64,000 nt of DNA from DASPWW01 sp963803425 (GCA_963803425.1 CAWDMA010000001.1:868001-932000); one strand, 5' to 3'. Positions 19,184 to 28,089 are shown, numbered from the stretch's first letter. A program made the numbers and translations. Notes: generated by a model not told the origin, from the letters alone.

Positions 19184-20179
19184 AAGGCCGCCTCGACGAT
19201 CGCACGCAGCTCGTCCGGCGAGGGCGGATCGGGCGTCATCGCGAGTTGCTCGCGGGTGCCGGCGGCCTCGACGACGCGCTCCACGCAGTCGGCGCCCGCT
19301 CCGAGCTCGGAGAGCCGCCGCCGGCCGCCGCCGAGCTGCTCGATCCGCTCCCCGATCCGCTCCGGCTCGGTGCCGAGTGCGGCTGCGATCGCGGCGATCG
19401 CGGCCGGCGCCCGGGGCCGCATCGCCTCCATCGTCCGGGGCAGCAGCGCCGCGTAGGTCTCGGCGTGCGGCGTCCCGCAGGTGCGCACGATCGTCTGGCC
19501 GAGCACGTGGTGGAGCGCGAACCCGGTCGAGTCGACGGCGTACCCGCACAGCAGCGCGCCGAGGGCGAGGTTGGCGCGGTCGCGCTCGGCCGGGCAGGTG
19601 TCCAGGGACGCCGCGATCAGCTCCGCCCCGCGCAGCGCCGCGATCTCCGCGACCGGGTTCGCGAGCGGCGAGTACAGCGACTCGGCGCCGTGGGCGAGCG
19701 CGTTCATCGCGGTCGCCCGCAGGCGCGGCTCGGGTAGCGATGTCACGCGCCGGGGTCGGCGATCACGAGCTCGGGGCGGATCAGCCGGGTCGCTTAGGTG
19801 GCGGTCCGACCGGAGCCGTGGATCCGCGGTCATCGGGGCGCCCGACTAGCGTCGTCGGGATCGCGCACACGCGGCCGCCCCGGATCGCCGCGATCGCCTT
19901 CGCGGCGTCGATCACCCGGCCTCCACCGAGCGCGACGATCGACCTTCCGCGCATGTGATCGACGATCTCCGCCGCCGCGTCCGGCACCTGGCCCGGTGGC
20001 ACGCTGTGCACGTCGGCCGAGCTCGACAGCTCCGCGGGCGCCGCCTCGACCGCCCGCGGGGTGGTGAGCAGCTCGAACTCTTTCCAGCCCCGTTCGCGGA
20101 GCAGCCCGGGGGCGGCGGCGAGCCCCTTGCGCCGGAACAGGATCCACCGCTCGCCGTCCTTCCATGTGAAGTCGGTCAA
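19180..20179 (-). pseudogene. Iron-containing alcohol dehydrogenase / maleylacetate reductase-like, frameshifted
   Basis: Two frames together make one protein. The N-terminal part (20179 down to about 19845) has the NAD-binding A-L-G-G-G-R-V-I-D-A-A-K and I-P-T-T-L. The C-terminal part (about 19745 to 19180) has M-N-A-L-A-H-G-A-E-S and H-H-V-L-G-Q with G-T-P-H-A, the iron-binding histidines. About 100 nt between them is out of frame and more than one indel is needed. The TTG start at 20179 is only one base from the mature 3' end of the upstream tRNA. Maleylacetate reductase (aromatic degradation) is the closest pattern. The damage is either real or an assembly error; several neighbours show the same. 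Confidence 0.7.
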
Positions 20180-20180
20180 G

Positions 20181-20253
20181 AGCCCGCCCTCGGATTCGAA
20201 CCGAGACCTGCTCGATTACAAATCGAGCGCTCTGCCAGTTGAGCTAGGCGGGC
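20181..20253 (-). tRNA. tRNA-Thr (anticodon UGU)
   Basis: The minus strand folds into a complete cloverleaf: 7-bp acceptor GCCCGCC/GGCGGGC, D-arm GCTC/GAGC, anticodon stem CTCGA/TCGAG with loop TTTGTAA (anticodon TGT, codon ACA), and T-arm CTCGG/CCGAG with TTCGAAT. Length is 73 nt. The 3' CCA is not encoded. A TATCCT -10-like hexamer lies about 11 nt upstream. Confidence 0.95.
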
Positions 20254-20329
20254 AGCCGCCGTCAGGATAGAACCGCGGTGCACGCGCGTCGACCAGTAAC
20301 GCCGCGTTCCCGCCCGTGTAAGGGTCTGA

Positions 20330-21021
20330 GTGAGCGAGGAGATCGTCAGCCCGGAGCGGGTCGCCGCGTACCACGCGTACACGCGCGATCGCGGCGTCAA
20401 CGTGCTGCTCTACCTGGTCGTCCGGGCGGTGCTACAGCCGGCGATGATGATCTGGTTCCGGCTCGCCCGGCACGGGCGCAAGCACGGCAGGGTCTCCGGG
20501 CCGCTGATCGTGGCGGCGAACCACCGCAGCTTCCTCGACCCGTTCGTGATCGCCTCACCCTCCCGTGGCGCCGCCCGATGGTGTTCGTCGCCAAGGTGGA
20601 GCTGTTCGAGCGCGGCTGGCAGGGGTGGCTGCTGTCCCGGCTCGGCGCGTTCCGATCCGCCGCGGCGAGCCGACGGCGAGCGGTCGAGACATCCCGGCGG
20701 GCCTGCGAGCGCGGCGGCGCGCTCTGCATCTTCCCGGAGGGGACCCGGATCAGGCGCGGGCTCGCTGGCCGATGCCCATCGCGGCGTCGGCAGGCTCGCG
20801 CTGGAGTCCGGGGCGGCGGTGCTCCCGGTCGCCGTCGATCGGCTCCGAGCACGTCCGCCGCGGCTGGAAGATCCGACCCCGGCAAGGTCCAGCTGCGCGC
20901 CGGCAGGGCCTGCACGTTCCCGCGGACCGAGAAGCCCTCGCCGTCGCTCGCGGCGACCGTCACCTCGCGGATCTGGCCCAACATCGAGCTGCAGTGGGAA
21001 TGGCTCGGCGGGCTCCCGCGG
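20330..21021 (+). pseudogene. plsC: 1-acyl-sn-glycerol-3-phosphate acyltransferase (PlsC), multiply frameshifted
   Basis: The protein is readable only by switching frames at least four times. The start is GTG 20330; N-H-R-S-F-L-D-P (the NHX4D acyltransferase motif) is in frame 2, M-V-F-V-A-K and F-P-E-G-T-R-I-R-R-G (the FPEGTR motif) in frame 1, then L-E-S-G-A-A-V-L-P-V-A in frame 2. The final part G-K-V-Q-L-R-A-G onward is again in frame 1 and runs without a stop into gpsA. All motifs are intact, which argues for sequencing error or very recent damage. The enzyme makes phosphatidic acid in membrane lipid synthesis. Confidence 0.75.
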
Positions 21022-22010
21022 CTCCGGAAGGCGGCCGTGATCGGCTCCGGGAGCTGGGGGACCGCGATGGCGATCCTGCTCGCCCGGGGCGGGCTCGATG
21101 TGCAGCTCGGCTGCCGCACCGCCGAGAGCGCCGAGCGGATCGCCGCCGATCGCGTGAACGACCGGTACCTGCCCGGGGTGGAGCTTCCGGAGGCGATCCG
21201 CGTGAAGCGAATGGCCGACATCGAGCTCGCCGGCACGGACCTGGTGTGCTCGCGGTGCCCTCGGCGGGGCTGCCGGCCGGCCGTCGGGGCGCTCGCCGAC
21301 CGGATCGGGGGCCGCTCCGGGGTGCTCGTTCTGACGAAGGGCCTGGTGGCGCCGATCGGGACGCTCCCGAGCGCCTATGTGGCCGATCGGGTGCCGGGCC
21401 CGCGCGGTCGCCTGCGCTCGGCGGCCCGGCGCATGCCAAGCGAGGCGGCGCCGGGACCGCGGCGCTCGTGCTCGCCAGCGCGACGCGGACCTCCGGTCCC
21501 AGCTCGGCGACGTGTTCGACCGCGCCGGGCTATCGTGCGAGCGCACCGACGATGTGTCGGCGTCGAGATGGCCGGGGTCGCCAAGAACGCCGCCGCGATC
21601 GCGGCGGCCGCCGCCGAGCCGCACGGTCTCAACGCCGCAGGGATCGCGACGCGGCCGGTGTGGCGGGAGTGCGTGCAGTACGCGCTTGCGCAGGGCGCCA
21701 GGGAGCAACGTTCTCCGGCCTCGCCGGTGTCGGGGACCTGATCGCGACGCTGCTGGAGCCGCGCAGCCGCAACCGGCGCGCCGGCGAGCTGCTCGGCGGC
21801 GGCGTCCCGGCGACCGCAGATACCGGACCGGATCGGACAGGCCTCCGAGGGCCTCGACTCCGTCCCGCTTTGCGCGGCGGCGGTCACGGCGGCCGGGGTC
21901 GACGCGCCGGCGCTGCGCGGGCTGGCGGCGCTGATCGACGGCGAGGTCGACCCGGGCGACCTGGGTCTCGGTGCTGCGCCGCGCCGAGAGCTCGCGGACA
22001 GGCCGCCTGA
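21022..22010 (+). pseudogene. gpsA: Glycerol-3-phosphate dehydrogenase (NAD(P)+) GpsA, multiply frameshifted
   Basis: Recognisable GpsA pieces lie in all three forward frames: A-V-I-G-S-G-S-W-G-T-A (Rossmann) and G-V-L-V-L-T-K-G-L in frame 1, A-V-P-S-A-G-L-P and L-G-G-P-A-H-A-K in frame 3, V-E-M-A-G-V-A-K-N-A-A-A-I-A-A in frame 1 (catalytic Lys), then F-S-G-L-A-G-V-G-D-L in frame 3 and Q-A-S-E-G-L-D-S-V-P back in frame 1. At least five indels are needed. GpsA supplies glycerol-3-phosphate for phospholipid synthesis and would be expected to be essential, so an intact copy elsewhere or a sequence error is likely. There is no stop between plsC and gpsA in frame 1. Limits are approximate. Confidence 0.75.
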
Positions 22011-22024
22011 GGCGGGGCGGGGCG

Positions 22025-22030
22025 TACGCT
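22025..22030 (+). promoter_or_regulatory. Candidate -10 element TACGCT (leaderless promoter)
   Basis: TACGCT ends 6 nt before the GTG at 22037, the start of the broken sigma factor gene. No ribosome site is present. Confidence 0.5.
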
Positions 22031-22036
22031 TGGCGG

Positions 22037-22645
22037 GTGGCAGAACCGGAGCAGGACCGTCCGTCCTCCGACGATCCGACCGGGAAGCCGCGCGACGATC
22101 CGGCCGCGAAGGCGGAGCTCGACCGCGCGTTCGAGGAGCTGTACAGGGCGCACCTGCGCGACGTGTACTCCTACTGCGTACTACCGGGTCGGGAACCATC
22201 ACGACGCGGAGGACCTCACCGAGCAGACATTCCTGCAGGCCTACCGCCACTTCGAGCGCGCCCGCCGCGAGTCCAACGGCCGCCCGCTGCGGCCGTGGCT
22301 GATCAGGATCGCGCACAATCTCGCCTCGAACTTCCACCGCGACCGCTCCCGGCGGCCGGAGTCGCGCGCTCGAGAACGTCGACCCGATCTCGCACCCGCA
22401 CGGCACCGAGCAGGTCGTCGAGGGGCGGGAGGAGCTGCGGCGGGTGATCGAGGGCCTCACGCACCTGCCGGACGACCGCCGCGATGCGCTGATCATGCGC
22501 TTCGCGCTCGGGATGGACAACCGCGAGATCGCTCGGGCCCTGGGCCGCACGGACGGCGCCACCAAGGTGCTGTTGCATCGCGCGATCAAGCAGCTCGGAG
22601 GAGGACCTCGACGAGGAGGGCACGGAAGGAGATGAGCATGGCTGA
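22037..22645 (+). pseudogene. ECF-type RNA polymerase sigma factor, frameshifted
   Basis: From GTG 22037 the first ~45 residues (R-A-F-E-E-L-Y-R-A-H-L-R-D-V-Y-S-Y) are in one frame. Then Y-Y-R-V-G-N-H-H-D-A-E-D-L-T-E-Q-T-F (region 2) needs a +1 correction near 22175, L-E-N-V-D-P another near 22370, and the region 4 helix-turn-helix N-R-E-I-A-R-A-L-G-R-T-D-G-A-T-K is in the frame starting about 22444. A last slip near 22598 gives an acidic tail ending at 22645. All sigma regions are preserved, so the product is an ECF factor if the indels are errors. The tail overlaps the downstream membrane protein gene, its probable partner. Confidence 0.7.
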
Positions 22646-22982
22646 GGCATCCCCGGACCTGGAGCGGCTGCTCGCGGACGCGCTCCGCCCGATCGAGCCG
22701 CCCGAGGATCTCGCCGGCCGGCTGGAGAGCACGATGTCGGCGGTCACCAAGGCCGCGGCGGCCGAGCTGTCCGAGTGGGCCGACGAGCTCTCCGAGGGCG
22801 AGCTGGCGGCGCTCCGCGATCCGCGCAACTGGGTGCGGCCGGTGGCGGCGGTGGCCGCCGGCGGCCTCGCCGGGACGGCGCTGGTCGTGCTGGAGCTGCG
22901 TCGCCGCCGTAAGGACGATCCCCGCCGCGGGGTCGCCGGGCTGCGCTCGCTGACCGAATCGGTGCGCTCCCGCCTGGACTGA
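22638..22982 (+). CDS. Single-pass membrane protein, probable partner of the upstream sigma factor
   Basis: A 114-aa protein from ATG 22638, chosen because GGAAGGAG lies 6 nt upstream (ATG 22632 falls too close to it). The N-terminal half is an acidic helical region (E-R-L-L-A-D-A-L-R-P-I-E-P-P), followed by one membrane segment (about 68-87) and a short Arg/Lys-rich tail. No zinc-binding HxxxCxxC motif is present, so this is not a standard ZAS anti-sigma factor. Overlap with the sigma gene suggests a regulatory partner; this is inference from position. Confidence 0.55.
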   Translation: MAEASPDLERLLADALRPIEPPEDLAGRLESTMSAVTKAAAAELSEWADELSEGELAALRDPRNWVRPVAAVAAGGLAGTALVVLELRRRRKDDPRRGVAGLRSLTESVRSRLD

Positions 22983-22994
22983 CGGGCAGGGCCC

Positions 22995-23423
22995 CTAGGC
23001 CGCTGCCGGTCGAGCGGCGCGCTGGGTGGCCGCGGCCGCCGCCACCCCGGCCAGCCCGAGCAGCAGGTGGAGGACGTCGTCGGCGGTGTTCAGCGGGAGC
23101 AGGTGGGCGATCACCGCGACGCCGTTATCGGGCGCGGTTGCGGTCAGCCCCCAGATCGCGATCGCCACGTATCCGATCCCGGCCGCCGCGGCGTAGGCGC
23201 GCGCAGCGTACCCGGCGGCCGCCAACCCGAGCAGGCCGGTGACCAGGTGGAGCGCGTTCATCCACCCGTTCACGGCGAACACGCCGAGCAGGTCATCGGC
23301 CGGCAGCTCGGGGCCGGTCTCGAACCCGGCGGTGTAGAAGAAGCCGGCGAGCCCGAGGATCGTCAGTACGCTCCCGGCAAGCAGCGCGTACAGGCGGGCG
23401 GGGCTCGATTCCTCCATCTCCAC
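22995..23423 (-). CDS. DUF4383-type four-helix membrane protein
   Basis: A 142-aa protein with four hydrophobic helices. The DUF4383 pattern is clear: A-L-H-L-V-T-G-L-L-G-L-A in helix 2 and V-L-H-L-L-L-G-L-A-G in helix 4, each with a conserved His. Members are common small membrane proteins of actinobacteria with no known function. The M-E-M-E-E start leaves a short soluble N-terminus. It is isolated on the minus strand between two sigma modules. Confidence 0.8.
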   Translation of the reverse strand: MEMEESSPARLYALLAGSVLTILGLAGFFYTAGFETGPELPADDLLGVFAVNGWMNALHLVTGLLGLAAAGYAARAYAAAAGIGYVAIAIWGLTATAPDNGVAVIAHLLPLNTADDVLHLLLGLAGVAAAAATQRAARPAAA

Positions 23424-23486
23424 TCATTCTGACGGCCAGCGCGCGGCTGATCCAGGCCGCCGCCGCGCCCGTACTGCGAACCGAGG

Positions 23487-24065
23487 ATGACCCCAGAGGA
23501 ACTGCAGCGACTGGCCGACGAGGACCTGATGCCGCTGGTCGCCCGCAAGGACCCGGCGGCGTTCGAGGTCTTCTACGACCGTCACGGCGGCGCCGCGTAC
23601 TCGCTCGCGCACCGAATCGCCGGCGACCCGGCGAGCGCCGAGGATGTCACCCAGGAGGCGTTCCTGTCGATCTGGCGGAGCCGGGCGCGTTACGACCCCG
23701 CCCGCGGCAGCGTCCGGGCATGGACGCTCGGGATCGTCCGCAACCGAGCGATCGACGCGCTCCGTCGCGAGGGCGGCCGGGCTCCTCGGCTCGACTTCGA
23801 CGACGACGCGGCGCTCGAAGCGCGCCCCGCGCCGGAGCGGACCGAGGCTGAGGCCCTGCGGCGGGAGACCGCGCGCCAGGTTCGGGGCGCGCTCGGCTCG
23901 CTTCCCAGCGAGCAGTCGCGGGTGATCGAGCTCGCCTACTTCGGCGGATTCACCCACTCCGAGATCTCCCGGATGCTCGGCGAGCCGCTGGGCACCGTGA
24001 AGGGCCGGATGCGGCTCGGGCTGGAGAAGATCCGCGCCCACTTCTCCGAGGGGGCATTTGAATGA
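23487..24065 (+). CDS. ECF sigma factor (SigK-like)
   Basis: A 192-aa ECF sigma factor. Region 2 runs from F-E-V-F-Y-D-R-H through A-E-D-V-T-Q-E-A-F-L to R-G-S-V-R-A-W-T-L-G-I-V-R-N-R (about 28-90). Region 4 has L-P-S-E-Q-S-R-V-I-E-L-A-Y-F-G-G-F-T-H and G-T-V-K-G-R-M-R-L-G (about 137-182). It overlaps the following RskA-like anti-sigma gene by 4 nt (ATGA), the standard sigma/anti-sigma operon, so its activity is probably held at the membrane until a signal releases it. Confidence 0.92.
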   Translation: MTPEELQRLADEDLMPLVARKDPAAFEVFYDRHGGAAYSLAHRIAGDPASAEDVTQEAFLSIWRSRARYDPARGSVRAWTLGIVRNRAIDALRREGGRAPRLDFDDDAALEARPAPERTEAEALRRETARQVRGALGSLPSEQSRVIELAYFGGFTHSEISRMLGEPLGTVKGRMRLGLEKIRAHFSEGAFE

Positions 24066-24754
24066 GCGCGGCCGGGCACGAGCGGTTCGAGGGCGACCTG
24101 GCGGCGTGGGCGCTGGGCGCGCTCGAGCCCGGGGAGGCGAAGGAGTTCGAGCGCCACCTGGCCCGGTGTGAGCAGTGCCGCACCGACCTGAACTGGCTGC
24201 GGCCGGCGGTGGACGCGCTGCCCGCCTCGGTCACCCAGATCGCTCCGCCCCCGCGGCTGCGTGGGGAGTTGCTCGCCGCGGTCCGCACCGACGCGCGGCG
24301 CGCGAAGCGCGACCGCGGGGGTGGGAGCCTCTTCTCCCGGCCCCGGTTCCGGATCCCGCGCCCGGCGCTGGCCGCGCTCGGGGCGGCGGCGCTGGTCGGC
24401 GCCGGGGTGGCGGGCTACGCGCTCAGGGGGGACTCCGGCGAGAAGATGGTCCCTGTGCAGGCGTCAGGCGCCGCCGCCGGGGCGAGCGCCGAGCTGGTCG
24501 TGGACGGCGACGTCGCGACGCTGCACGCGAGGCAGATGCCGGCGCTTCGCGGCAACCAGGTGTTCCAGGCGTGGCTGGTCGAGCCCGGGAAGCGGAAGCC
24601 GGACCCGTCGACCGTGTTCGTGCGGGAGCGGGGCGGGGCGGCGTCGGCGACCCTGGACGGGGTCGAGGGCGCCGACCGCGTGATGGTGACCCGCGAGCCC
24701 CGTGGGGGCAGCTCACACCCGACCGGCGCCCCGCTGCTCACCGCCGCCCTGTAG
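24062..24754 (+). CDS. RskA-like transmembrane anti-sigma factor
   Basis: A 230-aa protein. The N-terminal zinc-binding anti-sigma domain has H-L-A-R-C-E-Q-C (about 31-38), a membrane helix lies at about 102-118, and the C-terminal extracytoplasmic RskA domain contains F-Q-A-W-L-V-E-P-G and V-T-R-E-P-R-G-G-S. It overlaps the upstream ECF sigma gene and should sequester it. In the family, release follows regulated proteolysis; a rhomboid protease gene follows directly, though rhomboids are not the usual site-2 protease. Confidence 0.9.
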   Translation: MSAAGHERFEGDLAAWALGALEPGEAKEFERHLARCEQCRTDLNWLRPAVDALPASVTQIAPPPRLRGELLAAVRTDARRAKRDRGGGSLFSRPRFRIPRPALAALGAAALVGAGVAGYALRGDSGEKMVPVQASGAAAGASAELVVDGDVATLHARQMPALRGNQVFQAWLVEPGKRKPDPSTVFVRERGGAASATLDGVEGADRVMVTREPRGGSSHPTGAPLLTAAL

Positions 24755-24784
24755 CGGGCGCCCGGAGCGGCAATCGGCGCTCTG

Positions 24785-24790
24785 TAGATT
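24785..24790 (+). promoter_or_regulatory. Candidate -10 element TAGATT
   Basis: TAGATT ends 9 nt before the ATG at 24800 and no Shine-Dalgarno is present. Weaker than the other cases because of the longer gap. Confidence 0.35.
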
Positions 24791-24799
24791 CCTCCACCG

Positions 24800-25658
24800 A
24801 TGGCCGTCGACGCCCAGGAGGTGAAGCACTGCTACCGGCATCCCGGCCGGGAGACGAAGGTCTCCTGCTCGCGCTGCGGGCGGCCGATCTGCCCCGACTG
24901 CATGTACGACGACCCCGGTCGGGATGCGATGCCCCGAGTGCGCCCGCGATCGCACCCGGGCCCGGGTGGGGCCGGTGGGGCGTCGCGACGCGCCGTACGG
25001 GACGTACGCGCTGATCGGCCTGAACGTGCTCGTGTTCGTCGGCGAGGTCGCCGGCGGCGGCAGCGCCGCCTCGATCGGGGGCGGGGGGACGCTGATCCGG
25101 GACGGCGGCCTGTTCGGGCCCGCGATCGCGAACAGCAACGAGTACTACCGGATCGTCACCAGCGGGTTCCTGCACGCGGGGCCGCTGCATCTCATCCTCA
25201 ACATGTTGGTCCTGTACATCCTCGGCTCCCTGCTCGAGGGCGCGATCGGGACGCCGCGGATGGTCGGGATCTACTTCGTGTCGCTGCTAGCCGGCGCGGC
25301 CGGGGCGCTGTTGCTCGACCCGAACGAGGTGACCGTGGGCGCGTCCGGCGCCGTGTACGGGATCATGGCCGCGACCTTCCTGGTGGCGCGACAGCGCGGC
25401 ATCCCGCAGCTCGCCTCGCAGATCGGGCTGTGGGTGGTGTTGAACCTGGTGTTCACGTTCAGCGTCCCCGGGATCAGCATCGGCGGGCACCTCGGCGGGC
25501 TTGTCGGCGGCGGGGCGGCCGCGCTCGTCGTGCTCGCCTCGGAGCGGCGCGGCGGCTCGACGCCGATGGAGGTGCTGGGCCTGACCCTGATCGGGGTGGC
25601 GTCGGTTGCCGGGGCGCTGCTCATCGCAGCCGCCAGCGCCACGCCCGGCGCGGGGTAG
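24800..25658 (+). CDS. Rhomboid-family intramembrane serine protease with N-terminal zinc ribbon, one frameshift
   Basis: The N-terminal 35 residues (C-Y-R-H, C-S-R-C, C-P-D-C) form a B-box-like zinc module. Near 24905 the frame slips by +1: one extra base before ACGACG would restore C-M-T-T-T-P-V-G-M-R-C-P-E-C. The rhomboid domain (frame from 24924) has about six membrane helices, the catalytic Ser in G-A-S-G-A-V-Y-G, the catalytic His in I-G-G-H-L-G-G, and the H-L-x-x-N-M segment of the first helices. The zinc-ribbon plus rhomboid layout is common in actinobacteria. The membrane domain alone could still be translated from ATG 24924. Confidence 0.82.
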
Positions 25659-25668
25659 CGGCGCCCGC

Positions 25669-26580
25669 TCAGGCGCCGGCTGGAGCCCCGGCCGGTACCG
25701 GGCGCCACCCGATCGCCTCCGGTGCCGCGACCAGGTCTGGGTGAAGCAGGTGGCCGAGCAGCTCGACGCCGTCCGCGAGCCTCGGTCCGGGGCGCGAGAA
25801 GGACGCCGCGGCGTCCACGGCGAACGCGCGGGCCGCCCCGAGCGACTCGATCCGCTCGCGGTGCTCGACCGCCGCCTCGAGCGCCTCGTCGACGTACAGA
25901 CCGCACGGCATCACCACGGCGACCTCGGGCCGGGCCGCGGCGATCCGCTCCCACTCGACTACGGTCGACTTCGCTCCCGGCTCGGCGAGCGGGTGCCGTC
26001 CGCCGGCGGCATCGATCATCTCCGGTACCCAGTGGCCGCCCACGTACGGCGGGTCGAGCCACTCCAGCGCCGCGACCCGGGGACGGGGGGCGTCCGCGAC
26101 GGCCTCCCGGACGCGCTCCACCCGCCCTGCGAGCCGCGCCCGGAGCCGGCTCCCGCGGTCCGGCTCGCCGCAGGCCTCGCCGAGCCGGACGGCGTCATCG
26201 AACACCTCGCCGAGCGTCCGCGGGTCGAGTGAGACCACCGCCGGCCGGGTCGGGAGCCGCGCGGCGACCGCGCTCACGTCGTCGTAGGAGACGGCGCACA
26301 CCGCGCACAGCGCCTGAGTGACCAGCAGGTCGACGTCGAGCCGCGCCAGCGCCTCGGCGTCGAGCTCGTAGAGCGCCCGGCCCTGCCCGGTCAGCTCCCG
26401 GACCGCGGCGTCGACCTCGGCTGCGCCCAGCCCGGGCGGGATCACGCTGCCGGTGAGCCGCGGCAGGGCCGTGGCGCCCGCCGGGTGGTCGCACTCGTGC
26501 GTGACCGCGACGACCCGGTCGCCGAGGCCGAGCGCGAACAGCATCTCGGTCGCCGAGGGCACCAGGCTCGCGATTCGCAT
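25669..26580 (-). CDS. BtuF-like periplasmic-binding-fold protein, apparently cytoplasmic
   Basis: A 303-aa protein starting M-R-I-A-S-L-V-P-S-A-T-E-M-L-F-A-L-G, the signature of BtuF/FhuD-type helical-backbone metal receptor proteins that bind cobalamin, haem or siderophores. It has no signal peptide or lipobox and no neighbouring permease or ATPase. Stand-alone forms are usually annotated as cobalamin-binding proteins. A-L-C-A-V-C-A-V and E-W-L-D-P-P-Y-V-G-G-H-W (about 175-187) are conserved in this subgroup. Ligand not proven. Confidence 0.75.
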   Translation of the reverse strand: MRIASLVPSATEMLFALGLGDRVVAVTHECDHPAGATALPRLTGSVIPPGLGAAEVDAAVRELTGQGRALYELDAEALARLDVDLLVTQALCAVCAVSYDDVSAVAARLPTRPAVVSLDPRTLGEVFDDAVRLGEACGEPDRGSRLRARLAGRVERVREAVADAPRPRVAALEWLDPPYVGGHWVPEMIDAAGGRHPLAEPGAKSTVVEWERIAAARPEVAVVMPCGLYVDEALEAAVEHRERIESLGAARAFAVDAAASFSRPGPRLADGVELLGHLLHPDLVAAPEAIGWRPVPAGAPAGA

Positions 26581-26608
26581 CGGCCAAATCCCACTGCAGG
26601 CGGGTGAC

Positions 26609-26614
26609 TAGGAT
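26609..26614 (+). promoter_or_regulatory. Candidate -10 element TAGGAT (leaderless promoter)
   Basis: TAGGAT ends 7 nt before the ATG at 26622, with no ribosome site, fitting the recurrent pattern. Confidence 0.5.
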
Positions 26615-26621
26615 CTCGGCC

Positions 26622-26900
26622 ATGGACTTGCTTGCGGACGAGCAGATCGAGGCGCGGCTGAGCGAGCTCGAGGGCTGGGAGCGCGACGACGTGCTGATCG
26701 CGAAGACGTTCGAGCACGACGACTTCATCGGCTCGATCGAGTTCGTGAGGCTGCTGGTCGCCCCTGCCGAGGACATGAACCACCACCCCGACCTGAACGT
26801 GTCGTGGAACAAGGTGACGGTGACGATCACCACCCACTCCGCCGGCGGCCTGACCGAGAACGACTTCGTGCTGGCGCGGCGGATCGACGCGCTGGCCTGA
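26622..26900 (+). CDS. Pterin-4a-carbinolamine dehydratase (PCD/DCoH)
   Basis: A 92-aa protein from ATG 26622 (the earlier in-frame start at 26604 lies upstream of the -10). The active-site motif is visible in M-N-H-H-P-D-L with V-S-W-N-K-V-T-V-T-I-T-T-H and G-G-L-T-E-N-D-F. The enzyme dehydrates 4a-hydroxytetrahydrobiopterin, recycling the cofactor of aromatic amino acid hydroxylases; in bacteria without these it can serve folate or molybdopterin metabolism. No hydroxylase gene is nearby. Confidence 0.9.
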   Translation: MDLLADEQIEARLSELEGWERDDVLIAKTFEHDDFIGSIEFVRLLVAPAEDMNHHPDLNVSWNKVTVTITTHSAGGLTENDFVLARRIDALA

Positions 26901-26913
26901 GCCGGCCGCTCGC

Positions 26914-28009
26914 GTGCGAATCGTCCACGTCGTCGGCGCGCGGCCGAACTTCATGAAGATCGCGCCGGTGATCGCGGCGCTGCGCGAGGCTCGCCCGCGG
27001 GCGTCACGCGCTCGTCCACACCGGGCCAGCACTACGACCGGCCGATGTCCGAGGTCTTCTTCGAGCGAGCTGGGCGTGCCGGCGCCCGACCACATCTCGG
27101 GGTCGGCTCGGGCACCCACGCCGAGCAGACGGCGCGGGTGATGAGCGCGCTTCGAGCCGGTGTGCGCGGAGCGCCGGCCCGACCTGGTGGTGGTCGGCGG
27201 CGACGTCAACTCGACGCTGGCCGGCGCGCTGGTGGCGGCCAAGCTCGGCGATCCCGGTGGCCACGTCGAGGCGGGGCTGCGCAGCTTCGACCGCGACGAT
27301 GCCGGAGGAGGTGAACCGGGTGGTCATGGACCACCTCTCCGACCTGCTCTTCACCACTCCGAGGAGCGCCGGCGCGAACCTGCGCGCGGGAGGGGATCGA
27401 CCCGGAGCGGATGCACTTCGTCGGCAACTGGATGATCGACACGCTCGTCGCGCACGTCGAGCGGGCGGTCGCCGCCGCGCCGTGGCGAGCGGCTCGGCCT
27501 CGCCGCCGGGCGGCTACTCGCTGGTCACCCTCCACCGGCCGGCCAACGTCGACGACCCGAGCTCCTGGGCGCCTGCTCGCCGCCCTCGCGCGCGGTCGCC
27601 GAGCGCCTGCCGGTGGTCTTCCCCGCCCACCCGCGGACGGCCGCACCGGCTGGCGGCGGCGGGCGCTCGCCGTCCCGCCCGGGGTGCGCCTCGTCGAGCC
27701 GCTCCCCTACCTCGCCTTCCTCGGCGCTCCTCGCCCGCGCCCGCTGCGTGCTCACCGACTCCGGCGGGATCCAGGAGGAGACCACGGCTGCTCGACGTCC
27801 CCTGCCTCACCCTGCGCTCCAACACCGAGCGGCCGGTGACCCTCGAGCGGGGAGCAACCGGCTGGTGGGGAGCGACCGGGACGCCGATCCTCGCCGCCGT
27901 CGCCGAGGTGCTGCGCGGCGACTGGCCGCGGGCGCGCCGGCCGCCGCTGTGGGACGGCCGGGCGGCCGGGCGCGTCGCCGACGTGATTGTCGACGCCGCG
28001 TCCGGTTAG
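26914..28009 (+). pseudogene. wecB: UDP-N-acetylglucosamine 2-epimerase (WecB-like), heavily frameshifted
   Basis: From GTG 26914 the start V-G-A-R-P-N-F-M-K-I-A-P-V is canonical. After that the reading frame changes roughly every 30-100 nt: H-T-G-Q-H-Y-D, then V-V-G-G-D-V-N-S-T, then H-V-E-A-G-L-R-S-F, then E-V-N-R-V-V-M-D-H-L-S-D-L-L-F-T-T, then H-F-V-G-N-W-M-I-D-T, then V-T-L-H-R-P-A-N-V-D, and L-T-D-S-G-G-I-Q-E-E-T lie in different frames. At least eight indels are needed. Every catalytic motif survives, which is unlike an old pseudogene. The enzyme would make UDP-ManNAc for surface polysaccharides. Confidence 0.8.
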
Positions 28010-28054
28010 AGCGAACTTCGCTCAAACGCCACCGTCATGCCGTGCCAAAACGAG

Positions 28055-28089
28055 GCGCGCGACCCTGGGGCAGGGAGAGGGTCGCGCGC
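28055..28089 (+). other. Very stable GC-rich hairpin downstream of wecB
   Basis: A 12-bp perfect stem, GCGCGCGACCCT (28055-28066) with AGGGTCGCGCGC (28078-28089), around an 11-nt G-rich loop. There is no U-run, so it may be a terminator of another type, or part of a small RNA or the leader of the regulator gene. Confidence 0.5.
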
